Source: an uncultured Lachnospiraceae bacterium
GTDB lineage: Bacteria; Bacillota; Clostridia; Lachnospirales; Lachnospiraceae
Assembly (NCBI GenBank): GCA_910579225.1
Contig: CAJTTI010000044.1
Coordinates: forward strand, 1 to 15,572
Reading direction: 5' to 3'
Length of the DNA stretch: 15,572 nt
In this document: positions 1-6,918 of the stretch, in pieces
Position numbering within the stretch: the first letter of the stretch is position 1
Layout: each line of letters opens with the position of its first letter
The notes under the pieces: generated by a model
The model's input: only the letters and a program-made list of their open reading frames with translations
Databases searched by the model: none
Told to the model about the DNA's origin: nothing
Program-made: the position numbers and the translations under genes

Positions 1-166
1 GACAGCCGAATGTCTGCGTACACGCAGTTGGACGACGTCCATTTTTTTGTTCAAACGCCCGAACCCATTCCCGGCATTTTGCCATGAAATAATACTGGCG
101 CGCCGACTCTTCTACCAGCTCGCCGGATTCTGCATTTATTTTGTCCAAATCCGTTTCATTATACAT
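1..166 (-). CDS. miaB: MiaB, tRNA 2-methylthio-N6-dimethylallyladenosine synthase, N-terminal fragment
   Basis: Only the first 55 codons are in the window; the gene runs off the left edge. Translating the minus strand from the ATG at 166 gives a polar N-terminus (MYNETDLDKINAESG...), then ARQYYFMAKCREWVRAF, and the fragment ends in ACTQTFGC. In MiaB this segment starts the UPF0004 domain. The final Cys (residue 55) would be the first ligand of the N-terminal [4Fe-4S] cluster, and the next residues in the family are usually QMN. MiaB is a radical SAM enzyme that adds a methylthio group to i6A37 of tRNAs. An AAAGGA motif about 11 bases upstream of the ATG overlaps the 3' end of kptA, and the gap to that gene is only 15 bases. 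Co-transcription and perhaps translational coupling with kptA are likely. The related methylthiotransferases MtaB and RimO are less likely, because this N-terminal extension is typical of clostridial MiaB. Confidence 0.88.
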   Translation of the reverse strand, partial: MYNETDLDKINAESGELVEESARQYYFMAKCREWVRAFEQKNGRRPTACTQTFGC

Positions 167-181
167 GATTAATTTGTTCCT

Positions 182-718
182 TTACTTTTGTTTTTTCAAA
201 TATTTTACGGGGACCTGCTTGGTCAGCCAGACTCCGTTCACGGAACGGAAGAACAGATATCCGTCCTTTGCCATCTGTCCGCTGTCTACCTGATAGACCA
301 TCGGCTTTCCATGTCTGCTTCCGACTTTTACGGCGGTCTCCCGGTCTCCGGACAGATGCACATAAAGTCTGCCTTTGGGGATCAATCCGGTCCGGTCAAT
401 GGATTCCACATATTTCTGTCCGGTTCCATGCCAGAGGATCTCTGGCGGCTCTGCTACCGGAAGCTCCACATCCACTGGTATGGAATGCCCCTGATTGGCC
501 CGGATCCGTGTCTTATCTTCATTGAAGGAATACCGCTGTTTCTGGTCTGTCCGTACGATCTCCTCCAACATCTCCATGTTGAACCGCTGTGTCTTCTGGA
601 TTCCCCGAATCAGTTCTCCCACATCGGCCCATCCATGCTCATCCAGCGTAATACCGGCAGCCTCCGGTTTGTGGCGGAGAATCAGACTGATATATTTGCT
701 TATTTTCGCTGCATTCAT
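182..718 (-). CDS. kptA: RNA 2'-phosphotransferase (Tpt1/KptA family)
   Basis: The 178-residue product matches the full KptA/Tpt1 family length. The enzyme removes an internal RNA 2'-phosphate in two NAD+-dependent steps, giving ADP-ribose 1'',2''-cyclic phosphate and nicotinamide. Family motifs are visible in order: LILRHKPEAAGITLDEHGW (residues 12-30, with the Arg15-His16 pair), RANQGHS (73-79), LWHGTG (95-100), LIPKGRLYVHLSGDRETA (112-129, with Arg126) and GYLFFRSVNGVWLT (153-166). The conserved Arg, His, Arg, Arg set expected for catalysis is therefore present. The start at 718 is chosen because AGAAGGA lies 6-7 bases upstream. An in-frame ATG at 793 would add 25 residues, but it has no ribosome binding site and precedes the conserved N-terminus. 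The upstream neighbour is an unknown 116-residue protein and the downstream neighbour is miaB, 15 bases away. The physiological substrate of bacterial KptA is not established. Confidence 0.95.
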   Translation of the reverse strand: MNAAKISKYISLILRHKPEAAGITLDEHGWADVGELIRGIQKTQRFNMEMLEEIVRTDQKQRYSFNEDKTRIRANQGHSIPVDVELPVAEPPEILWHGTGQKYVESIDRTGLIPKGRLYVHLSGDRETAVKVGSRHGKPMVYQVDSGQMAKDGYLFFRSVNGVWLTKQVPVKYLKKQK

Positions 719-794
719 ATATTTCCTTCTTTCCGTAAAGTTTAACGCCCCGCGGCAGATCCTGTATGATACCGTGAAGGGATTCTGCTGCATC

Positions 795-1145
795 TTAAAA
801 TAAAACCGGCTGATATTCCTCCATATTCACATCCAGTCTATCTGCAAAAAAATCCAGAAAGATCTGAAAACACTCTTCTTCCTGGCAGATCTTATAATAC
901 AGATGGGTCCCATCTGCTTCTTCAACACCCAGTTCGGTCTCAATTCCCTGATCATCGTGTACACAGGCCTGTACATAACGGATTTGCTGCTGCGCTTTTG
1001 GCGCTGTCAATACCACAAACTGTCTGGGGGTAACAAGCATGTCCTCCAGAAAATCTTCAATTTCTTCCGTTCCAAAATCCCGCAGTTCTCTTTCCTGATT
1101 GCGAAGGGAAAAGGAACTTTGTTCTGTTATGTTTTCGAATACCAT
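795..1145 (-). CDS. uncharacterised small acidic protein, 116 aa
   Basis: I do not recognise this family. The product is soluble and acidic, with no signal peptide or membrane segment. The N-terminal third is Glu-rich and probably helical (ERELRDFGTEEIEDFLEDML). A hydrophobic core follows (PRQFVVLTAPKAQQQIRYVQACV, residues about 40-62). The C-terminus reads as alternating strand and helix (THLYYKI, then CFQIFLDFFADRL). The start is well supported by AGGAGG seven bases before the ATG. It lies 76 bases upstream of kptA on the same strand and no convincing terminator separates them, so it may be the first gene of an operon with kptA and miaB. A TTGACG sequence upstream could be a -35 element, but I see no matching -10 box. 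Confidence 0.75.
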   Translation of the reverse strand: MVFENITEQSSFSLRNQERELRDFGTEEIEDFLEDMLVTPRQFVVLTAPKAQQQIRYVQACVHDDQGIETELGVEEADGTHLYYKICQEEECFQIFLDFFADRLDVNMEEYQPVLF

Positions 1146-1222
1146 TTGTTATCCTCCTGTTATCCTTCTACTTTTTCTCAAGTCTGAAGCTATTTTCTCA
1201 TAGAACCCCTAGTTCCGTCAAT

Positions 1223-1255
1223 AAAAAGCTCCCTGTTTTTCACTGCTGCTTTTTT
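1223..1255 (-). terminator. possible weak terminator after the lipoprotein gene
   Basis: A 7-bp stem (AAAAAGC at 1223-1229 with GCTTTTT at 1248-1254) encloses an 18-base loop. Runs of A and T lie on both sides, so it could act in either direction. It lies just downstream of the lipoprotein stop codon. The stem is short and AT-rich with a long loop, so the call is tentative. Confidence 0.35.
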
Positions 1256-1265
1256 GGTCCGTTAT

Positions 1266-1883
1266 TTATTCCTCTATGGCATCTGTCAGAACATTCAGTA
1301 ATATCTGATGATCTACATCTTCCATATGCTCCATTACTTCCTGGATCGTACAATTCCAGCTGTTTCTGTTCAAAATACTCATTCTGTCGGTATCCAGCAC
1401 AAACTCTTTCAACTCTGGTCTGTTCCGATACAGACGAACTTCCATAAGGTTTTCCGGGTCCTCAGATATGGTCATGGGTTCATACTCCACCAGAATGATC
1501 ACATCCTGATCTCCATCTCCGTCATAATCCTGAATACTGACTGCAGGAATTCGTACAAAATGCTGCAAAATCCGACGGTTATCTCTCATGACATAAGGAA
1601 ACTGATACAGAATCTCCCCGTCCTTTTCCAGACAAAATACTGCATCACTGGTTTCATCGGCTTCCTGTTCCGGAGCATAAGATACAAATGTTACATGCTC
1701 CCATCCGTCCAGCTCCACATCATTGCTGTCCATGTGATCCTGACAGGTCCATATGGTGTATCCTTCCTGTTCCTGCGCAGTCAATTCTCCCGCTGATTCT
1801 TCTGTTTTTTCTTCTCTCCCGCATCCTACCAGCAGTGCCAGGGCACACCAAAAACACAATGCAGTATTTTTCCTGATATTCAC
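1266..1883 (-). CDS. putative lipoprotein with a DxDxDG-type calcium-like motif
   Basis: The 205-residue product has a lipoprotein signal peptide: basic NIRKN, a hydrophobic stretch at residues 7-19 and a lipobox ending LVGC with Cys21 as the lipidation site. An acidic linker follows (residues 23-40). The mature part contains DYDGDGDQD at 119-127, which resembles the calcium loops of FG-GAP/VCBS repeats, followed by the hydrophobic strand VIILVEY. It is probably anchored to the outer face of the membrane. I do not recognise a specific family and the function is unknown. The start is GTG at 1883, with AGGTGG ten bases upstream. An ATG at 1905 is out of frame. The gene has its own promoter (1916-1944) downstream of the terminator of the preceding gene, so it is probably monocistronic. 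Confidence 0.8.
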   Translation of the reverse strand: MNIRKNTALCFWCALALLVGCGREEKTEESAGELTAQEQEGYTIWTCQDHMDSNDVELDGWEHVTFVSYAPEQEADETSDAVFCLEKDGEILYQFPYVMRDNRRILQHFVRIPAVSIQDYDGDGDQDVIILVEYEPMTISEDPENLMEVRLYRNRPELKEFVLDTDRMSILNRNSWNCTIQEVMEHMEDVDHQILLNVLTDAIEE

Positions 1884-1915
1884 GATTCGTTTGCCACCTT
1901 TCCATATCTTCTATA

Positions 1916-1944
1916 ATTATAGTGTCCTTTACCTATAACAACAA
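1916..1944 (-). promoter_or_regulatory. sigma-A type promoter of the lipoprotein gene
   Basis: On the minus strand, TTGTTG (1939-1944) and a perfect TATAAT (1916-1921) are separated by exactly 17 bases. The -10 box lies about 32 bases upstream of the GTG start. The promoter sits between the terminator of the carboxyltransferase gene and the lipoprotein gene, which is the expected place. Confidence 0.7.
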
Positions 1945-1985
1945 CCGGATATTTTTTCTTGATAATTGATTTACATTCTGTCCAT

Positions 1986-2042
1986 AAAAAACATGGACAC
2001 ATAACCGGACAGATTTGTCTCTGTTCCGATCTGCGTCCATGT
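1986..2042 (-). terminator. intrinsic terminator of the carboxyltransferase gene
   Basis: Read on the minus strand, ACATGGAC (2035-2042) pairs with GTCCATGT (1991-1998). A second hairpin is nested inside it (CGG-A-ACAGA with TCTGT-CCG). A run of six T (1986-1991) follows the outer arm. It begins 12 bases after the stop codon at 2055. Confidence 0.8.
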
Positions 2043-2054
2043 GAATACAGGCTT

Positions 2055-3668
2055 TTATAACGGAATATTTCCGTGTTTCTTCGGTACCCGCTCAACCTGC
2101 TTGTTTTTCAGCATTTTCAGCGCTGCTGTCAACCGTTTTCTGGTCTCTTCCGGCTTAATAACTTCCGTGACAAATCCTCTGGAAGCCGCCACATAAGGAT
2201 TCATAAACTTTTCTTTATACTCCTGCACCAGATGTTCTCTGGTTGCCTCCTTGTTCTCGGCTTCATTAATTGCACGTTTAAATGCAATATTTACTGCACC
2301 TTCTGCACCCATGACCGCGATCTCTGCACCCGGCCATGCGTAGACCATATCTGCCCCCATGTTCTTACTGTTCATGGCTATATAGGCGCCTCCGTAAGCT
2401 TTCCGCATGATTACAGAAATCTTCGGTACTGTTGCTTCGGAAAAGGCATAGAGCATCTTGGCTCCGTGGCGGATGATTCCTTTGTGCTCCTGAGCTGTTC
2501 CGGGCATAAATGCAGGTACATCTACCAACACCACCAGCGGAACATTGAAGCAGTCACAGGTTCTGATAAAACGGGCAGCTTTGTCAGAAGCGTCATAGTC
2601 CAGACTTCCGGCCAGAGCCATGGGTTGATTCGCCACAATACCCACACTCTGTCCTTCGATTCTTCCATAACCCACCACCACATTTCTGGCAAAGTTTTTC
2701 TGTACTTCAAGAAAACTGTCCTTATCGAAGACCCGGTTGATGACTTCCAGAACATCATAGGCCTTTCTGGAATTATCCGGTACAATCTCTGTCAATTCTG
2801 TGCAGCGGTCAATCCCTTCCTGACGGTTTCTCCGATTTACCAGGCTGTTCAGAGAATACAACAAAGATTTTTTGCCGCTTGATTCTTCCTGCTTTTTAAT
2901 CACTGGTGTTTTTTCCAGATAACTTCCGGGAAGATAGGACAAAAGCTTTCGTACTCCTTCAAAGCACTCCCGCTCTTCCTTGTACGTAAAATGCGTCACA
3001 CCGCTTTTGGAAGCATGGACGGAAGCTCCTCCCAGTTCGTCGACGGTGCATTCTTCATTGACAACGGTTTTCACCACCTGCGGTCCGGTGATAAACATTT
3101 TACCGATTCCCTCTACCATAAAGATATAATCGCAGATAGCCGGCGAGTAGCAGGCGCCTCCGGAACAAGGTCCCACGATCACCGCAATCTGCGGAATCAC
3201 ACCGGACGCTCTGGTGTTGCGCAGAAAGATATTCGCATATCCGCTCAGGGAATCAATGCCTTCTTCGATTCTCGCTCCGCCGCTGTCATTGATCATGATG
3301 ATCGGTGCTTTCATATCATAAGCCATGTCCTGGATTCGTGCGATCTTCATGGAATGATATTCTCCGAGAGAACCTCCAATTACGGTAAAATCTTCGGAAG
3401 ACACGAACACGGTCCTTCCGTTTATCTCTCCATAGCCAGTGACAACACCGTCTCCCGGCACCCGTTTCTTGTCCAGTCCAAAATCATCAATTCTGGATTC
3501 AATAAAATTGTCTACTTCCACAAAAGTTCCCGGATCAAAAAGCATGTCAATCCGCTCACGGGCAGTCAGCTTGCCGCTCTTATGCTGCTTCTCGATCTTG
3601 TCACGTCCGCCTGCCTGAAGGATCCGGTTCCGCTTCCGGTCAAGTATGCTGATGCTGTCTTTCCACAT
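2055..3668 (-). CDS. acyl-CoA carboxylase carboxyltransferase subunit (PccB/MmdA type)
   Basis: The 537-residue product has the full length of the fused beta-type carboxyltransferases (propionyl-CoA carboxylase beta, methylmalonyl-CoA decarboxylase alpha, transcarboxylase 12S). These move a carboxyl group between carboxybiotin and an acyl-CoA. The N-terminal half has LTARERIDMLFDPGTF, the crotonase-fold segment SSEDFTVIGGSLGE, and the oxyanion-loop motif SGGARIEEG. The C-terminal half has VDVPAFMPGTAQE, GIIRHGAKMLYA and RKAYGGAYIAM. It lacks the zinc finger of AccD and is not split into AccA and AccD. No biotin carboxylase, biotin carrier or OadB/OadG gene is near, so the substrate (acetyl-, propionyl- or methylmalonyl-CoA) cannot be assigned. 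The start at 3668 is supported by AAGAGGTG upstream. A longer reading from 3734 would translate through the promoter and an operator. A terminator follows, so the gene is monocistronic. Confidence 0.92.
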   Translation of the reverse strand: MWKDSISILDRKRNRILQAGGRDKIEKQHKSGKLTARERIDMLFDPGTFVEVDNFIESRIDDFGLDKKRVPGDGVVTGYGEINGRTVFVSSEDFTVIGGSLGEYHSMKIARIQDMAYDMKAPIIMINDSGGARIEEGIDSLSGYANIFLRNTRASGVIPQIAVIVGPCSGGACYSPAICDYIFMVEGIGKMFITGPQVVKTVVNEECTVDELGGASVHASKSGVTHFTYKEERECFEGVRKLLSYLPGSYLEKTPVIKKQEESSGKKSLLYSLNSLVNRRNRQEGIDRCTELTEIVPDNSRKAYDVLEVINRVFDKDSFLEVQKNFARNVVVGYGRIEGQSVGIVANQPMALAGSLDYDASDKAARFIRTCDCFNVPLVVLVDVPAFMPGTAQEHKGIIRHGAKMLYAFSEATVPKISVIMRKAYGGAYIAMNSKNMGADMVYAWPGAEIAVMGAEGAVNIAFKRAINEAENKEATREHLVQEYKEKFMNPYVAASRGFVTEVIKPEETRKRLTAALKMLKNKQVERVPKKHGNIPL

Positions 3669-3710
3669 AGATGATACACCTCTTAGATTTGGTATTTTAT
3701 CTGCAATTGC

Positions 3711-3723
3711 TTTGATTATCAAA
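3711..3723. promoter_or_regulatory. FabT-like operator 1, overlapping the -10 box and start region
   Basis: TTTGATTATCAAA is a perfect 6-bp inverted repeat around a single base, and flanking C and G extend it to 7 bp. It covers the expected transcription start and touches the -10 box of the carboxyltransferase promoter, a position where a bound repressor blocks initiation. As I recall, the FabT (MarR family) operator core is TTTGATTATCAAA. Confidence 0.75.
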
Positions 3724-3751
3724 GTATATATCACTTTAAGAGGTTTGTCAA
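3723..3751 (-). promoter_or_regulatory. strong sigma-A promoter of the carboxyltransferase gene
   Basis: On the minus strand, a perfect TTGACA (3746-3751) and TATACT (3723-3728) are separated by 17 bases. The -10 box is about 55 bases upstream of the ATG at 3668, leaving a short leader. Palindromic operators flank the promoter on both sides. Confidence 0.85.
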
Positions 3752-3756
3752 TATAT

Positions 3757-3769
3757 TTTGATCATCAAA
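3757..3769. promoter_or_regulatory. FabT-like operator 2, upstream of the -35 box
   Basis: TTTGATCATCAAA has the same 6-bp arms as operator 1 with C at the centre. It begins 5 bases upstream of the -35 box. Its centre is 46 bases from operator 1 and 14 bases from operator 3. Confidence 0.72.
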
Positions 3770-3770
3770 G

Positions 3771-3783
3771 TTTGATAATCAAA
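3771..3783. promoter_or_regulatory. FabT-like operator 3, adjacent to operator 2
   Basis: TTTGATAATCAAA is the third copy, with A at the centre. One base separates it from operator 2. Two adjacent sites upstream and one over the start region could allow cooperative binding. Confidence 0.72.
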
Positions 3784-3851
3784 ATGAATCTCTATATAAT
3801 ATAAAAAGTCAGCAGCAACCTTCGGAAAATACAGAAATATCGCCTTCTCCG

Positions 3852-6770
3852 TTATTGCAGATATTCTGCTTTTAACTTCTCATAATCTACCTTCCCATCA
3901 AAAGCAAATTCACTGAACTGGTCCAGAATCCGGGAAGGATACAAAATCTCAGAGAGCAACAGATCCAGATAATCCCGGATTCTTCGAAGGTCCTCGTGCA
4001 CCAGATACCCCGGAATTTTCTGCCCATAAAAGGATTCTTTCCGACACCTTTTCTCATCTGCATCCAGATACTCATGTACATCTGCCACCAGATAATTGAC
4101 AGTCTTCTTATAGTCCTCCAGACAGATCATCAGATAACATTCCTGGTCTTTTAGCAGAATCAGATGACGATACCACCGGGTATCTTCTGTACAGGTTCCG
4201 TCTGATCCCTCTGGTTGATATTGCCAGGTAAGTGCAAGCTGCCTCAGTTTTCCCAGCATAAATCTGGAAAGCTGGAACTGTACACCTGCCTTATCGCGAA
4301 GGACTTCTATACTTCCGGATGCGCTGCCATCCGGTTCTCTGAAAGCCATCTTTACAGGAAGGTGCGGCAGATAAAACCGGTCTGTTATCTGGTTGTATGC
4401 CTGGTCAGACGGATATCCCCCGTACAGCCGCCTGGCAAGACAGTATCTCTGTCTGATTTCAAAGCGATAGATCTGAGGCGCCCACATCATCATCCGCGGA
4501 TTGGGACGTTCACAGGCAATCTGTGCAAAGATCTCTTCCAGTTGGTTCATAATCATCCCCGTACTCTGATGCACCAGGTAATTGGGCAGTAAACCAAGGC
4601 CGAAGGGAACGCGAACCACATCTTCCGAACTCACTTCTGCATACACTTCCGGCCTGCTCACAAGGCCGTACCAGTCCTGACTGTAATGGCAGAACCAGAA
4701 ACAGGCATAAGTCTGCTCCTTCTCCTGTCTGAGAAACAGAAGAGAATGTCCACCATAGTCAAGTTCCAGTCGACTGATCTGATCCTGAACATATTCTTCT
4801 AAAAGTCCGCAGATTATTGCTTCTGTCACTTCGTTTCCTATAATGATTTTTTCCGGACAGCAAGGAGCTTTCACCAGAATGCGGCCGGGGAGAAACTCCA
4901 TATGGACTCTAAAACTGATTTCTCTGGTCAGTTCTCCTAATAATCTTGTCCCCATCCGGACCGCTGATTCCACGTCATGAACCTGGTATTTTCCATTCGG
5001 AAGGAACTGCTTCTGAACGGCCTCCTCTTCATAAAGTATCAGCGTGCCGTCCTTATGAATATCGCAGCCAAAGAGCTGCTCTCCCTTCTCTGCATAAAGA
5101 CTGCATACCGGAAAATCGTCCTCTTCCAACCGGCAGATCTTCCCGGTGATACAATCCGCAATAACCGGAACGTCTGCTTCCGGAACCGGAAGCCGTGACA
5201 ATCGCTTCATCAATTCTGAACAGACCGCAAGATGTGCCTTATATGGTGCAGCCGCAATAGGCGCCAGCAGCCAAAACTGTGTATCATCTTCGATCTGCTC
5301 CAATTTTTCTCCTGGAAAATATGGGACTCTTCTGCTGTTGTTCCAATGGTACTCCAGATGTCGGAGATGAAACGTAATCCCAAGTATATTCTGCCCAAAC
5401 TGGATCTCTATCGGATGTTCAACGAACAATCCGCTCTTTTCAGGATTGATCAGATCTCTGCTCCATTTTATAGAATACGGCATATGTTCTGCCAGATATT
5501 CCGGGAGAAGAACCTTCTTCTGGAGTCCGCGGGCCAGATGAAAAGCCGTGTTCAGATAATACCGCACATAGGCTCTCTTCCGGAAATCGAAGCTTCCCAT
5601 GGAAAATTCAGACTGCTCATCCTCCAGAAGCGCTTTCTGAATTGCTTCCTGGATCTTCCTTTGTTCCTGAATCTGATGAATTTGCAGAAGAATCTTCTCT
5701 GCGTAAGGTGCATTCCTGTGATTCTCATAATACCCCTGCAGTCTGAACAGCAGATAGCTTCCACTGTTTGCATTGATCCAGTAGTGTATCACCTGTTCTT
5801 CCACGAACGCCTCATCCAGCAGTGCATCCTGTACTTCCTCCTGGTCAAAGAACTGATCCAGGTCATTTCTCTCTTCCACTGTTCTGCCGTCATTGAAAAA
5901 ATGCGAAGTTCCTGTGCCGTACCGGTTAAAATCTTTTAAAATCTGCCTGTAGCTGATCCGTTCCTTTTCACCCAGTTCGGGCAGACGTGCAAGCACTGTC
6001 TCCCGGAGCTCGCCATACAGAAGTTTTTCTCTGCCATTGGTGGCCGTATCCAGGCGGAGATGGTTCCACAACACCCGGTAAACCGGATTCGGAAGGTCTG
6101 TATGCTGAAAGAACCAGGTTATCAATTTTAAAGATTTCGGATGCCGCCAGGTCAAATCATACTGATATGCATTATTGATCGGTCGGTCTGACAGATTGTG
6201 AAGATTATAGTAATCAATCACTTTCCCCAGGCGCAGCAGCAGATCATCATCCCAGGCTTCATTGACAGAAAGTGCCAGAAGCTCCCGGTAATCCCGGAAT
6301 CCAGCCTGCATGGCAGGATCATTTTTCTTAAAATTTCTGATTGCCGGACCCAGTTTGGCAATCTCCAAAATATATTCGATTCCCGGGAACGCGGCATTGG
6401 AATCTCCATGGAATTCATCTCCGACTTTCTGCAGGCCATAAGCAATATAAAGCTCGGTCAGAAACTCTTTGCATGGCAAATATTCTGACTGATGATCTCG
6501 AACAATTTCCCACATAAGTTTTGTGAATGTTTCTTCTCTCCAGCTTTTCAGAAAGATTCCGGATAAAAAGTAATCGGACCAGGCGTTCCGGTCCCGCCTG
6601 CGCTTTCCAGTGTATAATTCCCGGAATTTTAAAATGCCATCTCCACCCCGAAAAAGATTGCCCCCTGTCATATTGTTCCAGAAACAGTCTGCAGATACAC
6701 CTTTGTTATTCTTCGAATTTCCTGCTTCGGCTTCCCCTGCTTCTTTTCCCCACATGTATTCCGACCCCAT
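3852..6770 (-). CDS. large uncharacterised protein, 972 aa
   Basis: I cannot assign this protein to a family. It has no signal peptide and no clear membrane segment, so it is probably cytoplasmic. Residues about 1-45 are polar and low in complexity. Residues about 50-400 look mainly helical and rich in aromatic residues, with segments such as LPCKEFLTELYIAYGL. From about residue 480 on, alternating strands dominate (IEIQFGQNILGITFHLRHLEYHW; CFWFCHYSQDWYGLV). The last 100 residues are helical and conserved-looking (DLRRIRDYLDLLLSEILYPSRIL). The ATG at 6770 has AAAGGAG seven bases upstream; the alternative ATG at 6755 has no such site. Its neighbours, a 130-residue orphan upstream and the separately regulated carboxyltransferase downstream, give no clue to function. 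No frameshift is visible. Confidence 0.85.
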   Translation of the reverse strand: MGSEYMWGKEAGEAEAGNSKNNKGVSADCFWNNMTGGNLFRGGDGILKFRELYTGKRRRDRNAWSDYFLSGIFLKSWREETFTKLMWEIVRDHQSEYLPCKEFLTELYIAYGLQKVGDEFHGDSNAAFPGIEYILEIAKLGPAIRNFKKNDPAMQAGFRDYRELLALSVNEAWDDDLLLRLGKVIDYYNLHNLSDRPINNAYQYDLTWRHPKSLKLITWFFQHTDLPNPVYRVLWNHLRLDTATNGREKLLYGELRETVLARLPELGEKERISYRQILKDFNRYGTGTSHFFNDGRTVEERNDLDQFFDQEEVQDALLDEAFVEEQVIHYWINANSGSYLLFRLQGYYENHRNAPYAEKILLQIHQIQEQRKIQEAIQKALLEDEQSEFSMGSFDFRKRAYVRYYLNTAFHLARGLQKKVLLPEYLAEHMPYSIKWSRDLINPEKSGLFVEHPIEIQFGQNILGITFHLRHLEYHWNNSRRVPYFPGEKLEQIEDDTQFWLLAPIAAAPYKAHLAVCSELMKRLSRLPVPEADVPVIADCITGKICRLEEDDFPVCSLYAEKGEQLFGCDIHKDGTLILYEEEAVQKQFLPNGKYQVHDVESAVRMGTRLLGELTREISFRVHMEFLPGRILVKAPCCPEKIIIGNEVTEAIICGLLEEYVQDQISRLELDYGGHSLLFLRQEKEQTYACFWFCHYSQDWYGLVSRPEVYAEVSSEDVVRVPFGLGLLPNYLVHQSTGMIMNQLEEIFAQIACERPNPRMMMWAPQIYRFEIRQRYCLARRLYGGYPSDQAYNQITDRFYLPHLPVKMAFREPDGSASGSIEVLRDKAGVQFQLSRFMLGKLRQLALTWQYQPEGSDGTCTEDTRWYRHLILLKDQECYLMICLEDYKKTVNYLVADVHEYLDADEKRCRKESFYGQKIPGYLVHEDLRRIRDYLDLLLSEILYPSRILDQFSEFAFDGKVDYEKLKAEYLQ

Positions 6771-6872
6771 ATATTGTCTCCTTTTATTTAAATTCCGCTA
6801 CAGCTCTCCTAGCATCCTGGATTCAAAAAAGATTTCACTGATTCAAATTTTGTCGCGGATATTTCTGATACA

Positions 6873-6878
6873 ATTATA
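6873..6878 (-). promoter_or_regulatory. possible -10 box upstream of the 972-aa gene
   Basis: A perfect TATAAT on the minus strand lies about 100 bases before the start codon. The hexamer 17 bases upstream (TGGATT) is a poor -35 element, so this is only a candidate promoter for a long-leader transcript. Apart from a direct repeat of GATTCAAA at about 6830 and 6840, I see nothing else in this gap. Confidence 0.3.
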
Positions 6879-6918
6879 CATGATCTTGGGAATGAAATCC
6901 ATATGGTTCCTGCAGTTT

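Noticed and set aside
188..745. Long plus-strand open frame opposite kptA
   Set aside because: It is antisense to a clear gene and shows no family features. The same holds for 2073-2882, 2991-3674, 5232-5939, 7415-8119 and 10731-11543.
719..793. N-terminal extension of KptA from an ATG at 793
   Set aside because: It has no ribosome binding site, and the extra 25 residues precede the conserved KptA N-terminus. The ATG at 718 has a good site.
1880..2095. Small minus-strand open frame between the lipoprotein and carboxyltransferase genes
   Set aside because: It runs through a clear terminator and a promoter and has no recognisable product.
3669..3734. N-terminal extension of the carboxyltransferase from 3734
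   Set aside because: The extra 22 codons would cover an operator, the -10 box and the transcription start region. The start at 3668 has a ribosome binding site and fits the family.
3800..3865. Terminator after the 972-aa gene
   Set aside because: Only short broken pairings (GCAA/TTGC, CGG/CCG) precede the T run, so I cannot support a stable hairpin.
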